DNA of 5,970 bases from Actinomycetota bacterium (GTDB lineage Bacteria; Actinomycetota; Actinomycetes; Nanopelagicales; Nanopelagicaceae), in assembly GCA_026392815.1 (NCBI GenBank), contig JAPLBI010000062.1:1-5970 (forward strand), written 5' to 3'. The position numbers and the translations under genes are program-made. Positions 1 to 5,444 of this stretch are shown here, piece after piece; positions within the stretch are counted from its first letter, which is position 1, and every line of letters starts with the position of its first letter. The notes under the pieces were generated by a model that did no database searches, had not been told where the DNA came from, and saw only the letters and a program-made list of their open reading frames with translations.

Positions 1-15
1 GCTCTTGCTTGCCAT
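1..15 (-). CDS. rpmG: 50S ribosomal protein L33, first five codons only
   Basis: Only the start is inside the window: ATG followed by codons reading M-A-S-K-S, and the rest lies beyond position 1. A strong ribosome binding site (AGAAGGAG) sits 7 nt upstream. L33 in Actinobacteria typically begins with a short Ala/Ser/Lys-rich stretch before DVRPKI, which agrees with what is visible. The call rests mainly on context: in many actinobacterial genomes rpmG directly follows tRNA-Thr and tRNA-Met, the order seen here, and leads toward secE-nusG. L33 is a small zinc-ribbon or zinc-free protein of the large ribosomal subunit. Five residues alone cannot prove identity. Confidence 0.7.
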
Positions 16-22
16 GGTCTTG

Positions 23-30
23 CTCCTTCT
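23..30 (-). promoter_or_regulatory. Shine-Dalgarno site for rpmG
   Basis: The minus strand reads AGAAGGAG, 7 nt before the ATG at 15. This is a near-ideal anti-16S match and fixes the start of the gene running off the window edge. Confidence 0.75.
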
Positions 31-38
31 ATCGTTGA

Positions 39-53
39 GTACCGTTTTGGTAC
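39..53 (-). other. Small hairpin in the rpmG leader
   Basis: Inverted repeat GTACC / GGTAC with a 5-nt loop (AAAAC on the minus strand) lies just upstream of the rpmG ribosome binding site. It has five perfect base pairs and no following T-run, so it is not a terminator. It could be a leader structure or chance. Confidence 0.3.
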
Positions 54-68
54 CTGCTTGTTACGAGG

Positions 69-87
69 CGCTTAGGTTACCTGAGCG
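69..87. repeat. 19-bp imperfect palindrome between tRNA-Met and rpmG
   Basis: On the plus strand CGCTTAGGT and ACCTGAGCG flank one central T, with 8 of 9 arm positions exactly complementary. The exception is a T/G pair, which becomes C/A in minus-strand RNA. Because the symmetry is better as DNA than as minus-strand RNA, an operator-like protein site is at least as likely as an RNA hairpin. No T-run follows on the minus strand, so it does not resemble a terminator for the tRNAs. It sits in a 126-nt spacer (16..141) with no other gene. Confidence 0.4.
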
Positions 88-141
88 ATCTCGTTGCGCG
101 AAATTCACGCTTATTTAACTGCCAACTTCTGGTCGAACTAG

Positions 142-215
142 TAGCGGAGGCGGGATTTGAACCCACGACACAGCGATTATGAGCCGCTTGCTCTACCAAG
201 CTGAGCTACCCCGCC
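142..215 (-). tRNA. tRNA-Met (anticodon CAT)
   Basis: A full cloverleaf of 74 nt can be drawn. The acceptor GGCGGGG pairs with CTCCGCT, including G1-U72 and one internal G-U. The D arm is GCTC/GAGC, and the anticodon stem AGCGG/TCGCT encloses the loop CTCATAA with anticodon CAT. The T arm GTGGG/CCCGC has a TTCAAAT loop, and the discriminator base is A. The 3' CCA is not encoded (CTA follows). The paired first base pair, rather than the C1xA72 mismatch of bacterial initiators, and the lack of a GGG/CCC run in the anticodon stem point to an elongator tRNA-Met. A CAT anticodon could also be tRNA-Ile2 (lysidine-modified), but the position between tRNA-Thr and rpmG favours Met. Confidence 0.93.
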
Positions 216-233
216 AAGGGTTGTGCACTTTCG

Positions 234-306
234 AGCCCCCCACCGGAATCGAACCGGTGACCTTTTCCTTACCATGGAAACGCTCTACCGACTGAGCTAG
301 GGGGGC
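234..306 (-). tRNA. tRNA-Thr (anticodon GGT)
   Basis: A complete 73-nt cloverleaf is present. The acceptor GCCCCCC pairs perfectly with GGGGGGC, and the D arm is GCTC/GAGC. The anticodon stem TTTCC/GGAAA encloses ATGGTAA, giving anticodon GGT. The T arm is ACCGG/CCGGT with loop TTCGATT, and the discriminator is T, which is acceptable for threonine tRNAs. CCA is not encoded (CGA follows). It lies 18 nt upstream of tRNA-Met on the same strand, so the two are probably processed from one transcript. Confidence 0.96.
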
Positions 307-322
307 AATAGGTAGAGGTGTG

Positions 323-350
323 AGTGTACGACAGGTGCAGGGAAAGTTAA
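323..350 (-). promoter_or_regulatory. Likely promoter of the tRNA-Thr/tRNA-Met (and perhaps rpmG) transcript
   Basis: On the minus strand TTAACT (-35-like, 345..350) and TACACT (-10-like, 323..328) are separated by 16 nt. Transcription would start near 316, about 10 nt before the tRNA-Thr 5' end. The element begins right after the stop codon of the oxidoreductase gene, which fits an independent promoter in the short gap. Each hexamer matches the sigma-70 consensus at four of six positions. Confidence 0.5.
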
Positions 351-353
351 AAA

Positions 354-1304
354 TTAGCGAGCAGGATCAAGCGTGACTTTGCCGATTGTGGCCCGAGCCA
401 GCATCGCTTGATGAGCCGTTTTTGCCTCAGATAATCCATAAGTTGCACCGATAACTGGCTTTAGCGCACCAGATGAAATCAAAGCAAATAGCTCGACCAA
501 AACATCGCCGAGCAACTCTTTCTTTCCAAAGCAATGCGCCAACCAGAAACCTGCAACAGTTTTTGTTCCACCCATTAACGCACCCGAATGAATTGGAGTT
601 GGCGCAGTTCGCGATGCCATTCCATAGGTAATCAATCGACCAAATGGTGCAAGTGCTTCAAGGCTGGCATCGAAAGTTTTCCCGCCAACCATTTCTAAAA
701 CAATATCTACTTTCTTTCCACCATTTGCCGCCATCATCGCAGCAGCAAGATCGGTTGAATTTGCATCAACAACTTCATCTGCGCCCAATGATTTAGCAAG
801 TTCATTCTTTTCTGCAGTTGATGTAACTGCAATAACTTTTGCGCCCCACATCTTGGCTAGTTGAATTGCCAGAGAACCAACGCCACCGGCTGCAGCTTGA
901 ACAACAACGGTTTCGCCCTGCTTCACATGCGCCATGGTTTTCAAGATATGCCAAGCAGTTGTTCCCTGAACAAGCATTGCAACGGCTTGCGCATCAGAAA
1001 CACTTTCTGGAATATCAACACACATCGCTTTATGTGCCAGCGCTTTCTGTGCATATCCCCCGGTGCTAACACTTGCTAGAACGCGGCGACCAGATTGGGT
1101 CTTGCCGACAACTTCTAGGCCAGGAATTAACGGCAGCTCTTGCTTAGAAAGATATGAATTCTCAGTTTGGTGGGTATCGGCATAGTTGATTCCGATACAA
1201 GAGACATCGATTAACTCTTCGTTTTCACTTGGCTGAGGATCAGCCAATTCAACGAGTTCGAGTACTTCCGGTCCGCCAAATTTAGTTATCTGGATAGCTT
1301 TCAT
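354..1304 (-). CDS. Zinc-free medium-chain dehydrogenase, NADPH:quinone oxidoreductase-like
   Basis: This 316-residue protein has the MDR-family layout. An N-terminal GroES-like catalytic domain (about residues 1-120) carries GINYAD (38-43), typical of quinone oxidoreductases, and PGLEVVG (61-67). A Rossmann domain follows with the dinucleotide loop AAAGGVG (137-143), then a C-terminal catalytic segment ending TIGKVTLDP. The cysteine cluster of zinc-binding alcohol dehydrogenases is absent, so this is the zinc-independent QOR/zeta-crystallin-type branch, expected to use NADPH to reduce quinones or enones in the cytosol. The length is normal for the family. The ATG overlaps the stop of the upstream 39-residue gene as TAATG and has no clear ribosome binding site of its own, so translation is probably coupled. 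The exact substrate cannot be told from sequence. Confidence 0.9.
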   Translation of the reverse strand: MKAIQITKFGGPEVLELVELADPQPSENEELIDVSCIGINYADTHQTENSYLSKQELPLIPGLEVVGKTQSGRRVLASVSTGGYAQKALAHKAMCVDIPESVSDAQAVAMLVQGTTAWHILKTMAHVKQGETVVVQAAAGGVGSLAIQLAKMWGAKVIAVTSTAEKNELAKSLGADEVVDANSTDLAAAMMAANGGKKVDIVLEMVGGKTFDASLEALAPFGRLITYGMASRTAPTPIHSGALMGGTKTVAGFWLAHCFGKKELLGDVLVELFALISSGALKPVIGATYGLSEAKTAHQAMLARATIGKVTLDPAR

Positions 1305-1423
1305 TAGTTACCGCAGGTACAGCGTTGGTCGGCAGGCACTCCTTGAAGCGCTTCTTCAATATGTTCGCCGCAACCTGACCAGGTGTATTTACTGCACTTC
1401 TTGCATACAACACGTGAACACAT
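1304..1423 (-). CDS. Small cysteine-rich protein (39 aa), putative metal-binding
   Basis: This short frame encodes 39 residues beginning M-C-S-R-V-V-C-K-K-C. It has cysteines at 2, 7, 10, 18, 35 and 37, His21 in the segment CGEHIEEAL, and a C-terminal CTCGN. The central TWSGCGEHIEE segment resembles a small family of conserved uncharacterised bacterial proteins with the pattern CxxCGKxTWxGCGxH...VPxxxxC. That resemblance is from memory, not a search. The Cys/His spacing suggests binding of zinc or another metal, but no function is known to me. The start is supported by a Shine-Dalgarno (AAGGGAG) 6 nt upstream. The TAA stop overlaps the ATG of the downstream quinone oxidoreductase (TAATG), so the two are likely co-translated. 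A role in redox or metal handling alongside that enzyme is inference. Confidence 0.85.
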   Translation of the reverse strand: MCSRVVCKKCSKYTWSGCGEHIEEALQGVPADQRCTCGN

Positions 1424-1429
1424 TTACTT

Positions 1430-1436
1430 CTCCCTT
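1430..1436 (-). promoter_or_regulatory. Shine-Dalgarno site for the 39-aa gene
   Basis: The minus strand reads AAGGGAG, 6 nt before the ATG at 1423. It supports the small frame as a real translated gene and may drive both coupled cistrons. Confidence 0.7.
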
Positions 1437-1450
1437 GTAGCCGATATCAA

Positions 1451-1465
1451 ATTCTAGCGTTAGAA
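1451..1465 (-). promoter_or_regulatory. Possible -10 region with a small dyad, upstream of the 39-aa gene
   Basis: TAGAAT (1451..1456, five of six matches to TATAAT) lies 27 nt before the ATG on the minus strand. It overlaps a TTCTA-ACGC-TAGAA dyad (1452..1465). No convincing -35 hexamer is present at 16-18 nt. A start point near 1444 would give a leader of about 20 nt. The dyad could be an operator or chance. Confidence 0.35.
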
Positions 1466-1487
1466 ATACTTACGGAAAATCTTCTTA

Positions 1488-1507
1488 AAACGCTTAGTTA
1501 TGCGCTT
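1488..1507 (-). terminator. Weak hairpin after the FUSC-like gene, possible terminator
   Basis: On the minus strand AAGCGC and GCGTTT can pair over six positions (one G-U) around an 8-nt loop, ending in a short TTTT. It begins immediately after the TAA of the FUSC-like gene. Stem and T-run are both short, so termination here would be inefficient if it happens at all. Confidence 0.25.
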
Positions 1508-1508
1508 A

Positions 1509-2366
1509 TTAATTTTTAAGGTCAGCATCTTTTGCATCTTCAATTAGTGATTCGGCAAGTGCGGCACCGGCTTCGCGCGCATCATCAGTTGCCGTGGTTG
1601 TAGTTTCAAAGTCTTCTTCATCATCTATCTTAGATGTAATGGCATAACTTGCCGCAGATAGCGCAACTGCGATCTGCTTCTTGGTGGAATCTGCGATACC
1701 ACCGCTGACGGCTGAGTCAAAGAGAGTTCTAGCAATTGTGCGCACCTGAACGAGAGTGTGCTCGATGGCGATACCTTGAACATAAACTTCTTCAGCTACA
1801 TCTTTCTCTGCTGTTGGAAACCATCTGGCATGTCCGCGCGCTTCCACTGATTGTGCACGGATCGCAGGGACTGCTTCCATTAACAACCTTGCTTTAGCTA
1901 ACCAATTACCTGCTTCCTTCTGGGTGTAACCAGCGGCAACGCCTTCAGCCATTTTGGCTAACAGTTCTGCAGCCTTTGTACTTACATCTGTGATCTGATC
2001 AATTGCGCGACCAACTGGTGTCTTGGCGTGAGAGAAATACGAGAACAAGATCGCAATGGCTGCACCAATTAGAGTAGATCCGAGACGGTGCGCCGCTGTT
2101 GTACCGCTGATTCCAGGGCCGATAACGATAAGTGCGGTAACCGGGACATTTACAGATGCCACTTCACCTAAGTGAAGGGCGCGCGCAACAACTGCGCAGA
2201 AGATAACTGTTAAACCAACCGCGATAAAGCCAAAATCAAAGATAGAAACATTGATTAAAGCAACGGTTGCGCCAATGGCGGTTCCGACTATCTGCCCGAA
2301 GCCTTCGCGAACAGATTTATGAAGTGAGATGCGGATAGATAAGGTGCAGACAATACCAATTCGCAC
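1509..2366 (-). CDS. FUSC / aromatic acid exporter-like membrane protein, apparently N-terminally truncated
   Basis: The frame gives 285 residues. Hydrophobic segments at about 24-44, 45-63, 72-88 and 96-113 precede a long soluble C-terminal part that is probably helical and ends in an acidic tail (DDEEDFE at 248-254). The opening IGIVCTLSIRISLHKSVREG followed by GQIVGTAIGA resembles the segment after 'FFAPIAAV' in FUSC/DUF939-type proteins (fusaric acid resistance and aromatic acid exporter superfamily), where 'SLRRAxERxxGTxxG' is usual. Those relatives normally have a further 40 or so residues with one or two membrane helices before this point, and these are missing here. The only nearby start is a GTG at 2366 with no Shine-Dalgarno, and an in-frame TAA lies five codons upstream. 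The frame overlaps the RLP gene by 79 nt. It may be a remnant, or be translated by coupling. Transport substrate unknown. Confidence 0.7.
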   Translation of the reverse strand: MRIGIVCTLSIRISLHKSVREGFGQIVGTAIGATVALINVSIFDFGFIAVGLTVIFCAVVARALHLGEVASVNVPVTALIVIGPGISGTTAAHRLGSTLIGAAIAILFSYFSHAKTPVGRAIDQITDVSTKAAELLAKMAEGVAAGYTQKEAGNWLAKARLLMEAVPAIRAQSVEARGHARWFPTAEKDVAEEVYVQGIAIEHTLVQVRTIARTLFDSAVSGGIADSTKKQIAVALSAASYAITSKIDDEEDFETTTTATDDAREAGAALAESLIEDAKDADLKN

Positions 2367-3439
2367 ATGCGAGCCGCGTTATCTGCAAGGTTTCCGCGCG
2401 AAAGCGCTCCACCAATCAGTAGCGCGCTGTCATTGCCATACATCTTTATCATCTCTGGAATTCGCTCTAAATTCATTCCACCTGCAGGAGCGACAAACAT
2501 TGGGTTTAACTTGCCAAGTTTTTCACGTGAACGCTCTGTTATATCTAGACAATGTTCGTTGGAAAAGGCGAAACGTCCACCGATATTTGGGAAGATCGTG
2601 ATGTCAGCCCCTGCAAGTCTCATCAAAGTTCCCAAGACAATTCCGTGTGAAATTCCCTCTGCTTTAGAGGTTATTAGTGATCCCAACATGGCAGGGTGTC
2701 CCTGAATAGGAAGTGCGATCGATCCATCGGATGCAATTTTTCGTAGCGAATCAAAGCCAGTTATGCCAGGAAGAATTAAAAGTGCGCCAGCGCCTAAATC
2801 TTTTGCAGTGTGTGCAGCGTCAACTATCTGATCAAATGGGAGATTGAGGCTCGGTGCATAAACAGATTTCCCGCCAGTAACTTCATTGGCTTCTTTTACC
2901 GCGCGTGAAATTAGAGTAACTCGATCTTTCCAAGTGGCCCATGGTTGATTGGCCAGGCTGTGATCGTCCTTAATTAAATCGAATCCTGCTAAAGCTAAGG
3001 TGCGAGCCATTTCTGCAAGTGTTTGCGCATCGGATCCCATCGGCTTTAGTGCAGTTGAAACCAGGGGGCGGGTTTCTGCGCCAAGTAATTTACGCAATCC
3101 GCTAATACCAAATCGTGGTCCGCTAAATTTCGCGAGGAAAGAATCAGGCAGTTTTAAATCAACAATCTTTACATTAGGGAATAGCGAAACATTTCCCCAG
3201 AGCACGTTAAGAAACTGGTTTAACTCTCCGCCAGTTACATCTGGGTTATAAGAAATAGTAATTAAGTGGCTGGTTTTATCTGAGGATGAGATCTCCTCAA
3301 CCTTTCCAACTACTTCTTCCTGAATCCAACTAGGCGCTAATTCGTAGGGAAATTCGATCGTCTGTTCTGCACGAATTACATCAGCCAACGACTTTGGGTC
3401 TTCGCCAGTGAATTTAAAGGTTACGAAGATACGATCCAC
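2288..3439 (-). CDS. RuBisCO-like protein (form IV)
   Basis: With the GTG start chosen here the protein has 383 residues. It shows the RuBisCO large-subunit fold in order: an N-terminal alpha/beta domain (about 1-115), then a barrel with STALKPMG (catalytic-lysine loop, K132), GFDLIKDDH (K157, the position of the carbamylated lysine, and D159), GHPAM (H248), FPNIGGRF (284-290) and VAPAGG (316-321). The glutamate ligand after KDD is replaced by histidine (H160). The loop-6 lysine and the serine of SGG are not present. It is therefore a form IV protein, not a CO2-fixing enzyme. Known form IV members act as enolases or isomerases in methylthioribose salvage or in apionate catabolism. Next to mtnA and a sugar-phosphate aldolase, a sugar-phosphate enolisation or related step is likely. 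An alternative TTG at 3469 or ATG at 3463 would add 10 or 8 residues but lacks a binding site. The last 20 or so residues overlap the FUSC frame and look non-native. Confidence 0.9.
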   Translation of the reverse strand: MDRIFVTFKFTGEDPKSLADVIRAEQTIEFPYELAPSWIQEEVVGKVEEISSSDKTSHLITISYNPDVTGGELNQFLNVLWGNVSLFPNVKIVDLKLPDSFLAKFSGPRFGISGLRKLLGAETRPLVSTALKPMGSDAQTLAEMARTLALAGFDLIKDDHSLANQPWATWKDRVTLISRAVKEANEVTGGKSVYAPSLNLPFDQIVDAAHTAKDLGAGALLILPGITGFDSLRKIASDGSIALPIQGHPAMLGSLITSKAEGISHGIVLGTLMRLAGADITIFPNIGGRFAFSNEHCLDITERSREKLGKLNPMFVAPAGGMNLERIPEMIKMYGNDSALLIGGALSRGNLADNAARMCELVLSAPYLSASHFINLFAKASGR

Positions 3440-3447
3440 TGTAAGCG

Positions 3448-3454
3448 CCTCCCC
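3448..3454 (-). promoter_or_regulatory. Strong Shine-Dalgarno fixing a GTG start for the RLP gene
   Basis: The minus strand reads GGGGAGG, 8 nt before GTG at 3439, giving a protein starting M-D-R-I-F-V-T. The ATG at 3463 and TTG at 3469 lie upstream of this site and have no purine-rich sequence of their own. RLP homology also begins at about this residue. Confidence 0.7.
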
Positions 3455-3473
3455 ATTTGCCATGGGCAATTAT

Positions 3474-5444
3474 CTACCTAGGAAATGCGGCCGCAACACC
3501 ACCATCGACGGCGATAACGCTTCCTGTTGTGCGTGAAGATTCATCACTTAAGAAGAATGCTGCGGCACGTGCCACATCTAGGCTTCTTACGCGTGCATTT
3601 AGCAGATTTCGAGCGGCATAGAAGTCCTCAAGTTCCTCTGGTTTCACACCATGTGCAGCTGCACGTTGTTCGCGAATACCGCCCTCCCACAATTTGCTGT
3701 TATCGAAGACTGCGTCAGGGTTAATTCCGTTGAAGCGAATTCCAGCGTTTCCACCTTCAAGAGCTGCGATGCGCATCAACTGCAACATTCCAGCCTTGCT
3801 AACTGAATAACCACCAAATCCTGCGCCTGGTGCAAATGCGTTCTTGCTCGCGATGTAAACGATCGAGCCGCCCATCTTCTGTTTGCGCATTACCTTCATC
3901 GCTTCTTTAGTCAACATAAAGGCGCTAGAAAGATTTATATCTAAACCACGGCGCCATTTTTCAACATCCAAGTCTTCAAGTTTGTCGCTGATACCAATAC
4001 CAGCATTAATTACAGCGCCATCAAGTCCACCGAAGTGTTTAATGGTTTTTGTAACTGTTGCCTGAACATCTGCTTCCTTTGACTGATCACCCAATACCAA
4101 TAGCGGCGGATTACATTTATTCTCGGCAAACTCTTTTTCGACTTCTAGAAGTCCTTTTTCTTCGATATCTGCAAGGACTACATGCGCCCCACGTTTTCCG
4201 AGTTCAAGAGCAACACCTCGTCCAATGCCGCTGCCGGCACCTGTAACGATAATGATGTGTCCATCTAGTTGTGCGGGGGTTGGCTTGTTCTTTAACTTAA
4301 ACAACTCCATTGGCCAGTAATCAAAACCAAAGATTTCCGCGTCAGAGATTGTGTCTCCATCGCCAAATACATCGATGACTCGTGCTTCAACTTTGTGAGT
4401 ATGTGAGGCAATATCTGCCATCATCACATTCTCTTTAATTGTTGTTGCAGCAGTAACCGCACCTACGCCTGGAACAAGAATTACGCGTGGATCATTTCCG
4501 TGGCTTGAATAACCAGCAGGTAGTAATGACTTATTCGCTTCAAAATATGCGCTGTAGTTCTCGCGGAATTCATTGATTCCGGTCTCGGTATCTTCCAACG
4601 TCACTGTTGCTGACTTAGGGCGGATGCGCAACATATGGTCTGCGCTAGATGCACCTAGAGCCAAGACCTTCTTCAGATCTGGACGTGATGCAATTTCGGC
4701 TAAACGAGTATCTGTTCGAAGTAACTGTTTCTTACCAAGAGTTCCGCGCAACTTTAGAAGTAAGTCTTTTAACTCTTCATCAGGCAGGTCTTGATGTTGA
4801 AAGTTCGCCGCTGGTCGTTTATTGAGTGAATCCAAGTATTTATCGGCTAAAGCAACTGCATCTAGTGTCTTTTGGTAACAACGATCTGAATCTTCATCCC
4901 AAACAACTAGCCCGTGATGAGCAAGAACTACACCGGCGTAATCGCCTAAACCGCCAACTAACTTCGAAAGTTCAAAGCCAGGACGAATCCAATCGACATA
5001 TGCGAATTCTTCACCGAGCGCTTCGCGAACTGCTTTTTCTCCTTGCGGATGATTGGTCAGCGCACAGATCGCATCAGCATGCACGTGATCAATATGTTTA
5101 GCGGGAAGAAAACCATGTAAAAGTGTTTCGATGGATGGACGGCGTGAAGTTGGATCGACCAGCGCCCGAGTTACATAATCAACCATCGTGTCATCATCTA
5201 AAGCGTCAAAATCGCGTAGCGCCAGTAGCTCTTCAAGGTAAAGCGCTGGGTAATCGCGGTCGATCGCGTACTGCATATCTGCGCCAGATCCTTTAACCCA
5301 GAGAACTTTCTTAAGTCTGCCGAGATGGTCTTTAACTTCACCTTTACTGGATGTGTTTCCACCACCGTAAACAACCATCGATTGGTCGGCACCGATCTTC
5401 TGTGAACGTGCGACTAGGTCGTGTAATGGCTTTAGATCACTCAT
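3474..5444 (-). CDS. Bifunctional class II aldolase / short-chain dehydrogenase (rhamnulose-1-phosphate aldolase/lactaldehyde dehydrogenase type)
   Basis: This 656-residue fusion has an N-terminal class II (zinc) aldolase domain and a C-terminal SDR domain. Aldolase motifs are GGGNTSSKG (27-35), KGSG (51-54), a histidine cluster H110/H117/H120/H122 (HGFLP...HIDHVHAD) and AHHGL (175-179), whose histidines fit zinc ligands. SDR motifs are TGAGSGIG (401-408), NAG (480-482), Ser533, and the YSVSK catalytic pair Tyr546/Lys550. The stretch NPDAVF (575-580) and the C-terminal DGGVAAAFPR are typical of the fused enzyme that splits rhamnulose 1-phosphate to DHAP and lactaldehyde and oxidises the aldehyde. 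The length agrees with that family. Here it lies next to mtnA rather than a rhamnose isomerase or kinase, so a 5-deoxy- or 5-methylthio-ribulose 1-phosphate substrate is a reasonable alternative. Its ATG overlaps the mtnA stop (ATGA), and AGAAGG lies 9 nt upstream. Confidence 0.92.
   Translation of the reverse strand: MSDLKPLHDLVARSQKIGADQSMVVYGGGNTSSKGEVKDHLGRLKKVLWVKGSGADMQYAIDRDYPALYLEELLALRDFDALDDDTMVDYVTRALVDPTSRRPSIETLLHGFLPAKHIDHVHADAICALTNHPQGEKAVREALGEEFAYVDWIRPGFELSKLVGGLGDYAGVVLAHHGLVVWDEDSDRCYQKTLDAVALADKYLDSLNKRPAANFQHQDLPDEELKDLLLKLRGTLGKKQLLRTDTRLAEIASRPDLKKVLALGASSADHMLRIRPKSATVTLEDTETGINEFRENYSAYFEANKSLLPAGYSSHGNDPRVILVPGVGAVTAATTIKENVMMADIASHTHKVEARVIDVFGDGDTISDAEIFGFDYWPMELFKLKNKPTPAQLDGHIIIVTGAGSGIGRGVALELGKRGAHVVLADIEEKGLLEVEKEFAENKCNPPLLVLGDQSKEADVQATVTKTIKHFGGLDGAVINAGIGISDKLEDLDVEKWRRGLDINLSSAFMLTKEAMKVMRKQKMGGSIVYIASKNAFAPGAGFGGYSVSKAGMLQLMRIAALEGGNAGIRFNGINPDAVFDNSKLWEGGIREQRAAAHGVKPEELEDFYAARNLLNARVRSLDVARAAAFFLSDESSRTTGSVIAVDGGVAAAFPR

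Noticed and set aside
839..1079. Two plus-strand open frames of 72 and 76 codons
   Set aside because: They lie antisense inside the well-supported oxidoreductase gene and have composition without recognisable domains; shadow frames.
2329..2705. Plus-strand open frames of 90 and 112 codons
   Set aside because: Antisense to the RLP gene, no recognisable motif, no convincing ribosome binding site.
5198..5392. Minus-strand 64-codon frame inside the aldolase gene
   Set aside because: A different frame of the same strand within a strongly supported coding region; no motif of its own.
3474..5444. Possible frameshifted pair of separate aldolase and dehydrogenase genes
   Set aside because: The frame is continuous, and natural fusions with this domain order and length are well known.
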